From contig JANBPK010000943.1 in the NCBI GenBank assembly GCA_027579435.1, positions 1 to 64,000 on the forward strand: a stretch of DNA of 64,000 nucleotides. The letters are read 5' to 3'. The position numbers were made by a program, and so were the translations under genes. Below are positions 12,680 to 23,922 of this stretch, one piece after another. Numbering within the stretch: position 1 is the first letter of the stretch; every line of letters begins with the position of its first letter. This DNA is from Candolleomyces eurysporus (taxonomy: Eukaryota; Basidiomycota; Agaricomycetes; Agaricales; Psathyrellaceae). The notes below the pieces were generated by a model. That model saw only the letters and a program-made list of their open reading frames with translations, did not search any database and had not been told where the DNA came from.

Positions 12680-13683
12680 GCATGAATGTAATGCAGTCGA
12701 AGGACGATGGAACTCAAATCGTTGAACTTGTGGTCGACGGTATTAGACTGAATACCTGCCCCTCACCATTTCCGGGATATACCCAATGAACGTAGGAGAG
12801 TTTTTACAGCGATGTAATTGTATGTGATTCTTCAGATCATGGATTATTAACCAATGAAAAAATTGCATCCCTTTGAGCCGACTCAAACGATTGACCTTCG
12901 TCGTGTGTGATTTCCTCAGCTGTGATTTTCTCAAAAGGTGAAAAACTCGGGACGACAAGAGTAAATTATCACAACAACTGTTGGAGCCCGACGTGCTCAC
13001 GGGTATGCTTCATCAGGCTTCTCATTCATTGGGTTCTTTCAAAGTCGATGCAACCGATGATCAAGAGGTAGTTCATAGCGAAATAGCAAGTACATGTATG
13101 CAGGAGAGATACGGGAGATGCGGTCCATGCAATGAGAGGAAAAGCAGAATACAAAGTACAGATGGGATAGCAACTTGTCTAGATATGAAAAGCAGGTATA
13201 AAGGAGTGGAAGTGGTAAGGTTTGTGGTGGCTGATAATATAAAAATGGGTGCCCTGCGAGACCCGCTTTACCTTACGTAGCGGGATAGGTTTCGGAGCGG
13301 CCAACGGGTGGTCTGAGCCCACTACCGATCGCTTTGCTCGGCATTCAAAGTCTCCAGCCCCGTCAAGCAATGTAAGACTTTGAACTACTTCGATCAGTTG
13401 TTGCACCTCTTGATCAAAACTATAAAACAGCAAAATTTCAGCGCCAGCTGGATTTCGCAGTCCTGACACAACTTGTTTTTTAGAATACTCATCGATTGGT
13501 GAAACGAAGGTAGAACACCCAGCCCGTAAAACGGTTCGATTGTCTGAAACATCTGCAAAGCGAAGTGTGAGAAAATGTGTGACCGTGACGGCCTCAGAAG
13601 AAGATAAATTTGTGGCACTACCAATAAAGCCCGTTGAAATGGAGCCTATCATGGAGATTCACGGCGATGACCCAGTCAAGGAC
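12680..13683. other. Intergenic region, one weak minus-strand frame
   Basis: About 1 kb. A minus-strand frame of 157 codons (13652-13179) has no recognisable motif and overlaps the likely upstream region of copy 2; I do not call it a gene. Confidence 0.3.
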
Positions 13684-14720
13684 CAATAAAAACGTCTAGA
13701 AGCAGCAACTTATCTCTCTACGCATGGGATACCTGCCGTCGTGTGGGGCACGGATGCCACCATCTTGCTTGCACCTAATTCTCGGTCGACGTTCACCTCG
13801 GTGCAGAGCCTTCTCGTACCCGACTATCTGGTGCAAGCTGCGGCCGAAACGATTTGTCGCGGTCTTCCGTATGCTCTTTCTGAATCTCCAGAGAGAATAC
13901 GAGAGTATCGTCGCATAGACCCTGACCAACCAACCTGTTACCCTCAATCGTCATTTCTAACCTCCATNCCCCCCGGTGGAAGAAATCACCCCCTGGTCGA
14001 TGATGATTCACCCTGCTTCATACTTTCAATTTGATATTCTTGATGGCACAAAATCTTTTCTTCTGGAAGTTGCTCCCGAAGTCCGTTGTCCAACCCGCAC
14101 CGCTTTCGTCGACTCTATCATGACCACCGCCTTGGATCCACCTCTTGGCTACATGCATAGATGATTCCACGGCTCCCTTATGGTCTATTTGGCCTACATA
14201 ATGGAGGACACCCTTCGCAGTGAGCCTCGTGTTCTCGCTGACGGTCAACTGGAGCCGGAATCCCGTTCACTGGTCGACAGTCTCAAGGAAGAAAACAGGC
14301 ACTATCTTCAAGGCTGGTTGCGGGGAAGCAGAGAAAGCTGGGACGATGAGGTCAGAAAGCGGCCAGAAGTCCTTCAAAAACTCGAGTATGTCTTTTTTTC
14401 ATGTCTGCCGGGTGTAGACTGCCTGACCTCTTTCTATAGAATTGACAAACTTGCCTTCAAGAAATATCTTCTCATAGGCCTGTCGGAAAGGTATTGCCTA
14501 GTTCTCTTCACATTCCAAGGTGTTCTCCAATTAATGCTCTGGCTTTTAATAGGGTCCCTTTTCCCGACCGGATTGCGCCAAGACTAGCAATTCGAAATCA
14601 ACAGAAGAAGTGAGTAATTCAGCAAATATCGCCGTTGACCTTGTTATTGACGATGTGTGGACAGTCTTAGTCGAACTCTGAACTCGAGCGCCGTCCATGG
14701 CAGGTCAGTGGCATGCCCTC
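13684..14720 (+). pseudogene. Decayed copy 2 of the unknown family, inverted relative to copy 1
   Basis: Same protein as 7157-8125, on the opposite strand. Matching blocks are KRLEAATYLSTHGIPAVVW, SLLVPDYLVQAAAETIC, DPDQPTCYPQS, HPASYFQFD, TRTAFVDSIMTTALDPPLGY and VLADGQLEPESRSLVDSLK. In-frame TAA at 13687-13689 (where copy 1 has CAG) removes the start, and TGA at 14161-14163 follows GYMHR. A third apparent break at N 13968 disappears if that character is removed. The 3' part is better kept than in copy 1: introns 14383-14440, 14491-14551 and 14610-14665 are plausible GT-AG introns and join exons reading EIDKLAFKKYLLIGLSER, VPFPDRIAPRLAIRNQQKK and NLSRTLNSSAVHGR. Function unknown; the same weak nucleotidyltransferase-like impression applies. 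Confidence 0.6.
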
Positions 14721-16190
14721 AAGTTGCCCTTGCCTTGCGGAATGCGCTTCGATTTTTGCGAAGGTAGTCGGAAATCTGATATGTATAAATACATCTTGCA
14801 CGTCTCGAACGAGAACCATCCGGCCTCGCGCCGGATGGTTCCTCGCCCACTAATGATGTCCTAAGCTCTTGTCGTCCTCGTCTATTCATTGGATCAAGTG
14901 AAAGGCACAGTTCATCATAAGTTAACATCACTCACCGTTTTCAACAAATAGGATTCCATATATCTCAGATATTGCTAAAAATATTCACTCTGAAAAAAAA
15001 ACAAAAAACGAGTCNAAAATGCCTCGGGCATGTGCCGCGCAGTGCGTCGGCCCGCTTTCACCAAGTTCTGGGATGTAAACGTGGGCAACGCACACGAGGA
15101 ACATGCCCGCTACTCCCGGCGACCACAGACAAGCCCTTGTTCGAAAAATATCCTGGTCCGTGCGCTGGCTGGCTCTGGTTGTTTTCGCCACGGCATAGCT
15201 CGGATAGTGGACTCACGACGGCAAGCTTCTCAAAGACCGATCTTCGTTGCACCTACCAACACGAATCCCCGTTTGTGGACAAGCCGGCTCATCGAACTAA
15301 TATGTTTCTGAACCGGAGGGATTCATTCCTCTGGTTGTATTTAAAAATAAGCAAGTCTGTCCTACCAGGCGAGGGACGCGCTACGGTGCGACGGTGCTCT
15401 CGACGTCAGAAGCCGGACGAACATTTGATCGGAATATCGTGCACGGTGTCGATGTGTCCAGCTTCGGATCGCATGACGCTGTATGCATACATCAACATCA
15501 AGTCTGTACGCTTGGTGTGGCCAGATTTTGCTCTTGCTCAGGACCCGCTCCGGTAACCATTAACAAATTTTTCTTTTCCAATAGAAACTTGACTCAACGA
15601 ATTGGTGCGCGGTGAACTTAGCTTAAGCCTTGGGTGCATCTACTGTGGTCCTAGCAAAAACGCCATTTAATGGTAGTGCCAAGTTCAGTTGTCAGCAAGA
15701 GATCGCACTTGCAGCAAGTGGCCGATGCTGGGCACGGCAAGTGCCAAGGCATTCAGCATGGTTCTTGGAGTGGCTGTCTCCTTGTCTGCCATCCTCTTAC
15801 ACTGGACTAGTGTGATAACTTCATCCATCAAACCCAAAAGGCTACTATTCAGAGCCGAAGACAGCCGTGAACCCATGCTCGCAGTACCTGCACTGCTACG
15901 ATGGCGGCGAGGCGGCGAATCAAATAGATGCAACGAGTGATATACTGGTGACAGGCCACCCTGCCGCAAAGACAAACGTGGCGGAGTTCTGTCAAGCATG
16001 ATCGCAAGTTCCAATGCTTAAGCCATGCCGGTCGTTGGGAAAGGAACGTTCTCCTGTCTGAGGATGCACGTCTTTCAGCCTGAAACACGTGCGACAATCT
16101 AGATGTGGAGCTGGAATGTCGACCGTACTATAATTTGCTTGTACTGCAGTATAGAAGCCCAGGACATCGGCGTTCGGGAACTGGACCCGG
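14721..16190. other. Intergenic region, no gene seen
   Basis: About 1.5 kb with an A-rich run ending in an N (15015). A short perfect hairpin, GAACCATCCGGC with GCCGGATGGTTC, lies at 14811-14841. Open frames such as 14972-15556 contain the N and have no family features. Confidence 0.3.
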
Positions 16191-16779
16191 TGTACAGTAA
16201 CATATAGCTGTAGGCAAGACTGTGGCAGAGCAAGCCGGATGTCGCTTACTTATCCCCTGCAGCGGATCACAGGAATAGCCTGTTAGACTATATTTTTCTT
16301 TTCTTATATCGCTTTACTCTCCATTACTATATATTTCTGGATGCTCTCATCGATACTCCTATTCTCGTTTCATATCGCACCTGTTATGTTTATTTGGACC
16401 TGTCTCTGTCAGCCGATCACCTAGTATATAATCTCGCCGCCTCGGTTAGCTGCCCCTCAGATCTTTCTTATCATCTGAGGGTGTAGGATGAACTATGGCT
16501 ACGGAGACAAAGGTAGACACTTTGCCTTGAACCAGTCGACTTGGAGGCCCATAGGTCTCCCTCAGAGATGCGATGCGCCAGGGCGCCAGCGACGACGATA
16601 TCACCAAAATCATTCAAAGAGCGGTCCATGAAATCATCAAAGGATCTTTGCAGGCTTGTTGGATTAATCTTAACATGTGCGCCTCTCCTCAAAATGTTGT
16701 GACTGTTGTTGAACGAGGTGAGTCAATTGTTGGAGGTCTTGACAGAGTTTCCCTAATCGATTTGCGTAGGTGACACTTG

Positions 16780-17060
16780 ATGTTCATTAAGAAGGCAGGA
16801 AATCGACGCATGATGCAAATGATCTGAAGACACTATGTCGTTCACGCTGCCATAAGAAGGCAATTGAATCGTGTACTGTCATCTTTGTAACTGGGTATCG
16901 GTATTTTGTCTTTTGTCATCCGCTAACATCTGGATTATCACTTCCTCCTTCAATAAGGCCAGTGGAACTCACTGTGCAGACACAGAGAACCGATCGACTT
17001 GAATATCTCATTGTCGAATTCAGAAATATGACCCCATCTTCAACAATGCAACAATGAATA
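16780..17060 (+). pseudogene. Exon remnant, unit A counterpart of 23528-23821
   Basis: Aligns to the plus-strand fragment in unit C through TCACGCTGCCA-AAGA, GTAACTGGG-ATCGGTAT and the 3' piece encoding PVELTVQTQRTDRLE (unit C: GPTPFTMQTHRIDRLR). Function unknown. Confidence 0.25.
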
Positions 17061-17177
17061 ACCTAGGGTGAACATCTCCTTTCAAAGGCAAGGTTTACGT
17101 AGAAACAGGCATCAAGGAAAGTGTCGCGAAGACAGCTAGCCTTTCTCCACACAAAGGGGTACCTTCCAGCTGCAGGA

Positions 17178-18826
17178 TCACTCATGCCTTCCAGTGATAA
17201 CTGAAATGACAGACCTCGACCTCTTATTCTTTTCCACAACTTGCAAGCCCTACATTCAGTGATTTACATTAATACTTCGTCAAGACTCGAACGAAAATTA
17301 GCATGAGTGTACTCACAGCACCAAGTGAGCTGCTTCCTCTATCTCCTCCTTGCGAACCGTAATGGGACTCAGGGTCAATAGAAGACGAATCAGAACCTGC
17401 TATTCTCGCCCCACTCGCCCCTGCCTGCAGAGATACGCCTGGAGTACTGAATATCGTATCCAGCACGGGCGTCGTGTTGGTTCGATCTGTGGTTTCACCC
17501 ATGGCATTGATATCTTGGGCAGCTCTTCCGACAGTCTCTTGGTACAAAATGAACGTCGAGGCTAGGCCCTAACATATCAACATGATTCAGGGACTAGCAC
17601 TTAGAATAACCTTGGAGACCTACGGCCAATTGCGGTAGGAAAGAGCGCATAATGCGCTAGGAAACGGTCTTCAGTACCAGCCAGAAATGTATGCAATTCG
17701 GAGCAGACTTACGATGCGAAATTGGATATAGATCAACAGAAATATAGTGAAAGTAAACCCGCCATCAACGCTACGTACGCGGCCCGGGAAAGCTCAAGTC
17801 AGAAACATCGTCATTTTCAACAAATTTGGGACGTACAACGCGCCAAGACAGGTGTACTCCCGGGGTCTGAAATGGGGACCGTACAACTTCTTCAGACTTC
17901 TCGACAACCAGTACGTCCTTCCAGCTGTGGACGAGAACATATCGAAGTCAGCACGATGAGCTGCAAATGGCTGTCACCCCGTACGCACCGATCACTCCCG
18001 AAAGGGTGACCATGAAAGCTAATCTAAGCCTCCTGTATATATCGACCGAGAATTCTAGGGATCCGATCCCTCGCCAGTAGAAGGTGAGGAAACCGTATAC
18101 TATATCGATGTCAGGCCTGTATCGAAAAAATCGAGAACAGAGCGTGGACAACGTACTAGTCATGCAACACACAGCCAACCAAGCCACGGCAGCGACGTAT
18201 GACATCCTATTCCACAGTCGAAGGAACCTCCAGACCTAGGCAAGATAGCGTTAACGTGAACTTGTATTTTTGAACAAGTAGACTCACCACTAGACACTGA
18301 GTGGCAGCTCTTCAAGCCAAACAAAGACCAACACCGTCAAGTACAACTATGAAAAAGTAGCAGATTTGGATACGCACGTGGCAATCAAACCGAGTGACAA
18401 GCGAATACTGAGTAAACTATCGGGATATCCCATCATTTCATCGTCTCCATCGGTAGCCCCTACGACAACGACGACAATATCAAACACAGACGCAGCGCTC
18501 GCCGTCGAGTACACGAACAAATTGAGCATGAACAGGATTCGGGCGTGAGCTGGCTTCAGGATAACTGTAAAACCTACAGACGCCATGAACATTCCGGTGT
18601 AGAACCCTATATCAAAGGTCAATTTCCAGGAAGCGTAATAGCCATCAACCAGCAGAGAGTGTGAGTGGTACGCAAACCTTGCAAGATACACTGGACCTTC
18701 AATGAGTTTCACACATTGCAACAATATAGCATCAGACCATATTTTAACTGTAGAATGAAAACAATGAAAGCGACCTACCAGGGTCGAAGCCAGGATAGTT
18801 TTCTGCTTGAAGTCGTTTACTGCCAT
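17178..18826 (-). CDS. Multi-pass membrane protein (unit A copy)
   Basis: Exons 18826-18378, 18309-18288, 18235-18157, 18099-17989, 17924-17837, 17770-17713, 17656-17624, 17568-17317 and 17249-17178 sum to 1164 nt, 387 residues. All junctions are GT-AG and most are supported by the same junction in the degenerate copy at 23923-25567. Hydrophobic segments include GFYTGMFMASVGFTVIL, ILFMLNLFVYSTASAASVF, MSYVAAVAWLAVCCMT, TFTIFLLIYIQF and a helix in LAGLASTFILY. The tail after about residue 290 is polar and ends SRSVISVITGRHE. The arrangement suggests a seven-helix-like protein of the kind abundant and uncharacterised in Agaricomycetes; receptor or transporter function is not shown. The start is uncertain: all three copies have a TGA just upstream in frame, which supports ATG 18826, but conserved sequence extends further 5' (to about 19280), so an unrecognised first exon is possible. 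Confidence 0.6.
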
Positions 18827-20179
18827 TCCGGCCCCCGATATGGATCGTCAAACGAGAGCTTGGACGCCACAAAGTCGTATCAAATCAATATACAGGCACA
18901 GGTCTATCACGAGTGGCACGTAGATCAGCGAGGAGGACTCAAGGAGCGCTGGTGGGGCCAAGTGGGCAAGACGCAAACCGGCGAAAAATCGATGCAACTC
19001 ACCGTATATATATCGTTAGCTAGACGCACATTGCGGATCGAGGTCCGAGGGAAGCGAGAGTGATCAATCAGACGAGTTACAGACACGCGCCCATGAGCAT
19101 TGAAATTAATAACACAGGGTCAAGGCTCAGTGCATAATCACAGCACGTAGACCTGCAGGCCAGCTCGGATTGATGGATGCCTCGGTTCTCAGTTGAGGAC
19201 TCTGGCTTCTCCCTGGGGGGAGTACGACATCTCAGTTCAACGATCCATTCTGGATAAATGCAACCAGACCAGAAAGGCAAAGGCAGGACAGATGCTCAAA
19301 TCAAACGGCGAGGCACCGAATGGATCGGAGACATCGTGCCGGTCAATGTAAAACACAATTCAAAAGGAAAAATACGACCCCTTCCCACTGAAATTGCCTA
19401 TTTAGCAAGCAAGCGGCACGAGTTGCGGGAGCTAGATTACAATTCCAAAATTTTCCCGATGACCCTGCAAGTTCATAAATGACTGTCATTCGACTCCGTG
19501 TTTGCTGCCAGTAGTCAACTCCGTCAAAATAGGCAATAAAACAGAAACCTGATCACAAACTCGGGATCTCAGTCTTCGCTACAAAGCGGCTCCCAGGTAC
19601 CTGAAGGTTTTTGTTCTCCGTCGCAGGGCTTGCTCCTCCCTAGCACTGGAGGGGGCCTCTAGGCAACACCAAACGCCAGTCAGTGGGAAAGACAGGAAGT
19701 CTGGCGTACTGCGTTGCGGGCAACCGGATAACACAGTGGAATCGTCTGAATCTAGACAATCCGAGTGTACAGATCGCCATCCAGGGGATGCTAGCTCGAC
19801 GGCGCAGCGGCCACATTGTGAATCTATTTACCGAACATCCTCCGGAACGTCGCAGCGAATGAACGCAAGGCAGCTGAACCACAAGTGACAACTGGGGAAA
19901 GACACCAGAGGGTCCAGGCTTGCTGTACTCCGCGTTGTTGGTTTAACATTCAACGCTACATCACGCTTGAGGGAATCGTGAGCACCACAACAAGCGGGTC
20001 GATTACGACATACTACAATATTACCATTCCCATATCTTCTGGTGAGGCTGTCCACGCTGAAAGCTTGTGGACGAGAGGGACACGACGAGAGGGATTTGTG
20101 ACAATGTTCGATAAGGATCGAAGAACGGCTTTGACGCCTTCGAATGAATGAGCGAAGGCTGAATTTTCGAAACATTCCA

Positions 20180-22260
20180 CTACTTTCACTTAGTAAATCC
20201 TTGGCTCTGCACCTTTTCGTCCGATACCGTGGACAGCCTCAGAGCTGAAACCGTGTGGCCATCAGCAGAACTACAAATCATAAGCAACCTTGTGGTAGAG
20301 CGATTGGGATGTCGCCTGTGTGGCTGACGTACTGACTATGCAATAGATGGCAAGCCAAGCGACAGCAGAGATGTATGACACCCTATTCCACAGTTGGGGG
20401 GACCTCCAGACCTAGGAAGGATAACATTAGCATGGAATTGCGTTTTCGAATAGCGAGACTCGTCAGTAGAAGCTGGATGATGGCTCTTCAAGGGAAGCAA
20501 GTACCAATACCGTTAACCCCTGGACCAACCGCGAGAAAGGAGCAGATGGCAATAGAAAAGGGACCCCACGCACGTGGTGATCATACTGAACGACACGCAA
20601 ATTCTCAGCAAATTATTGGGGTATCCCAGCGTCTCGTCTTGACGACATCGAGCACAGACACCGCGCTCACCACAAGGCATAACGACCACACTGAGTATGA
20701 AAAAGGTCCAGGTATGGGCTGGCTGCAGGATAACTGTGAACCCCGTAGACGCAATGAACATCATATCGTAGAGCCCTATATAAGAGCAAAAGTTTGACGG
20801 CCGTTATTATGAACGCATCAGCAGAGAGTGGAAGGAGTAAATTAATCGTGGAAGAGACACTAGACCTTTCAGTTTCAAACATTGCAGTAAGATAGAATTC
20901 CAGCTGTAGAATGAAAGTAACGGAGCTGAGGCGAGAATAATTCTCTGCTTGGACTCTTTTACAGCCATCCCGGCGGCCGACGCGGATCCTCAGATGAGCA
21001 CGCTACGAAACCTTATTAAATCGATATAGAGGCCCAGGCGCAGGGATGTCTACCGCAAGCGGTAGGTAGACCAAGTGACTCGAGGAGTGCTGGCGGGGCC
21101 GAGGGGCTAAGGGGCAAACCGCTGAAAAATCGATACAACTCACTGTGAGTATATTTCTTTAACAGGCGTATATACCGCACATTTCTGAATCAAGACTGCA
21201 TGTAACTGCCCCTCCATGTCATGATCCGAGGGAAGAGGAAGCGAGAGTGACAAACGAGACGAGTCACAGATACGCATCAGTGAGCTTGAAAGACAAGGAG
21301 TATACCTGCGGGCCAGCGCGGATAAATATATGTTTCGGTTTTCAATTGAGGACTTGACTCCTCATGCGGCCAGGGTACAACATCCCAGTTCAATTCGTTC
21401 TGATGAATACGACGACCAGAAAGGCGACATCAAAGCCAGATGCTCAAACCCGAATGGCGAGGCACCGAATGGCATCGGGATTGGAGACACAGTGCCGGTC
21501 AGTTCAAACCCCAATTTAAATAGAAAATAGTAAAAAACCATTTCAGTCTCGAAGTTCCCCTACGGCGCACTGCAGGCTCAGAAATGGGCCTCTTTTGACT
21601 CCGTGTCCGTCGCCACTTGCGGTAGTTAGCTTCATCAAGACAGGCATGAAACCAGCAACTTGGTAGCAACCTGTGATCATAGCCTTTGCTACCAAAGTGC
21701 CTCGGGAACACCGGACGGTTCCTGTTTGGAGAATTGTGGCGTACTGCGTCGTGGGTAACTGGACATCCGAGTGTTTTTATTTAGAGAGCTCCAAAATTGA
21801 CCTGTGACTGCCGCCTTCGTCAAACGCGTGGTAAAGAGGGAGATCACGGAACGTCGTCTCAACAGCGGCGCAGCCGCGTTTGAATCTGGTGACCGAAGAT
21901 CCCCCAACTCGTCCTTAAGCTGTCAGTGAGTGAATGCAAGGCACCCGCAGATATTGCCGACAACCACCACCTAAGACGGAAATGACGATAACGAGAAGAA
22001 AAGAGGGTGTAAATACAGACACACCTTGTGCTCCGCGTTGTTGGTTTAAAGTTCAAGATCGCGTAACGCTGGAGGGAACCGGGAGTATCACAACCGAGAA
22101 TTTGTTTGGCCCCTTGAATGCCTACTGCCAATGCAGACAACCCTCCACTCCCTATTCATCAGCCTCCCTGGACAGACGATTTACTTCTTCGTTAACTCAC
22201 GGAGAGGCATAGTGGAGAATTGGAGAACGACTGACCCCGCTAGCGAAGGTTGAAGACTGA
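20180..22260. repeat. Tandem unit B, internally deleted
   Basis: Shorter than units A and C because the 3' exons of the membrane-protein gene are missing. It keeps the upstream and distal blocks listed for unit A. Confidence 0.5.
20333..20968 (-). pseudogene. Degenerate membrane-protein copy (unit B)
   Basis: Retains the start (MAVKESKQRIILAS), a block reading NSILLQCLKLKGLV, MFIASTGFTVILQPAHTWTF and the exon VWRSPQLWNRVSYISAVAW ending at 20333 before GTACGTCAG. The middle has lost the VVVVVGAT block frame and everything after the VWR exon is absent, so no full product is possible. Confidence 0.5.
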
Positions 22261-23159
22261 AAACGAAGGTGAGCGAACAACTTAAGCAACCGAAGTGTTC
22301 AACGAATCACCATCGTCTTCCTCCTATAAATTCGCAGTTTACGGCGGCTGACAATCCCCAAGTCTACGAGAATTTGCGTACAGGCGAGTTCCCGTGCGAT
22401 TCAGCCGCTATCGGTGTCCAGTACTGCCGTTGAGTTCCTGTTTTCGACACTATGCCTGACCGTAAACTCGCCACCGGAGATCAGATCCAAGGGAAGATGC
22501 GGATAGGATTTAGAACGGGGAGGTAAGTAAAATATTTCAACGAGCTGACCCCATTCCGATTTATACATGGTTAGTGTGGCCCATGACCTTGAACGGCTGA
22601 CACTGCACGGTCAACTCCATCAGTGTCGGATCATGGAGTCGATTTAGCAGGTTGGCAGGACTTCGAGGCGGTCTGAATGTCTTTCATATGCCATGGAGCA
22701 GAGTAAGCACCATAATTTGAATAAATCCATAAAACCTTGACTTACTGCTGGCTCCTGTGGCTCCTGTACGTCGTCGACAAGCGAAGTAGAACCTATGCGT
22801 TGACTCATATCATATATCGTATCATAGTAACAGCACAAGGTCGCAATAAGAAACGGCCGGTTTCCGCACATCCTCAGCCGACTCAAACATAGGATGATGC
22901 AGGATGACCAGGGAGTGTTGCAGTCCCTTAAATCGACGGGGAATCACAATTCAGCCCGATATCTATGACACAATTAGCTTACTTCTCAATATGTCGTATA
23001 TTGGCTATACCTTTTTGTCAGGCCGTGGGTGTGCTGGAAGCTTTTGGAGAGCTGGGATGTTGACGAGGGCAATTTTGACAGCGTTCGGCGCAGACTAAAA
23101 AATGCGCTTGCAAGATGGCTTCGAATGCAAGAGGTAAGCCCGAATTTTCGAATTGTTGC
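22261..23159. other. Region between repeat units B and C
   Basis: A TATA-like string (cctataaattc) near 22323 is followed by ATG 22452 and a 71-nt frame ending at a good donor (AG|GTAAGT at 22523). No matching downstream exon is evident, so no gene is called. Confidence 0.25.
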
Positions 23160-23527
23160 TTTATTTTAACTTACTAGGCCCTTCTTCTCGCTCTATACCG
23201 TGGGTGTGAGAGGGCTGAGATGCTGCGGCGGTCAATAGTAACTGTACACCGGGTAAGCAGCCCGGTGGTAGAGCGAACGGGATGTGGCCTCCGTTTCCCG
23301 GTTCTTTTCTTTTCACCTTGCACACAAAGACTGATGATACCCACAGGTGGACGGTAATGGTTTGTCTGGTTGAGTCAAAACGCTGATTCACTGATCTTCC
23401 TATGTCCTTGTTCAAATAGGCTTGTGTCCGAACTCCATGACGCTCTCATCCCTTTTCCGGGAGATGGAAATGGTGACGGCGCCCATGAAGATCTCGGTGC
23501 AAAATTGCTGCTGCAAGTCGGGACGGT

Positions 23528-23821
23528 TTGGGGAAGAAGTATCTAACGGCGTATGTCCTGAGGTCAATGCTCGAGTTTGCTCGATTGAATCTGGGCAGAG
23601 AAATGATGCTGGTCACGCTGCCAGAAGAGGCTGATTGGACTGTGGACTACTATCATCAAGGTAACTGGGAATCGGTATCTCGGCTTGTGCCATTCACTGG
23701 CGTCCGGCTCTTTCGGTTTCTTTTGATAGGGCCAACGCCATTCACTATGCAGACACACAGAATCGACCGACTCCGAAAATATGGGCCCATTTTCGATAAT
23801 ACAACAATAACCCCAACGTGA
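23528..23821 (+). pseudogene. Exon fragment of an unrecognised gene
   Basis: Reads KKYLTAYVLRSMLEFARLN then EADWTVDYYHQ, with a donor-like GTAACT after it. A preceding stretch at 23431-23520 reads ELHDALIPFPGDGNGDGAHE in a different frame, suggesting a frameshift or a lost intron. The unit A counterpart is more decayed. I do not recognise the family. Confidence 0.3.
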
Positions 23822-23922
23822 ACATTTCCTTCTAAATGGCAAAGTTTACGTACAAATCGGCGTTGAGGAAAATGTCGCGAAGATGACCAGCCATTCTCCA
23901 TACCAAGGCATACCTTCCAAAA

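Larger units (their letters stand above)
16200..20180. repeat. Tandem unit A of a three-unit diverged repeat
   Basis: Shares blocks in the same order and orientation with 20180-22260 (unit B) and 23160-26950 (unit C). Examples: a GTGG(T/C)AGAGC-type block near 16220, 20290 and 23265; a 3' exon block near 17000-17150 and 23770-23905; the membrane-protein gene; an upstream block near 19290-19420, 21420-21530 and 26090-26230; and a distal block near 19910-20000, 22010-22100 and 26800-26880. Units A and C are offset by about 6745 bp at the gene's stop codon. Confidence 0.6.

Noticed and set aside
13179..13652. 157-codon minus-strand frame
   Set aside because: No motif, no splice context, and overlaps the region upstream of copy 2.
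22452..22522. Short exon-like frame with a TATA upstream and GTAAGT donor
   Set aside because: No second exon could be joined to it.
23264..23310. tRNA gene
   Set aside because: Only a box-A-like motif; no cloverleaf or box B could be drawn.
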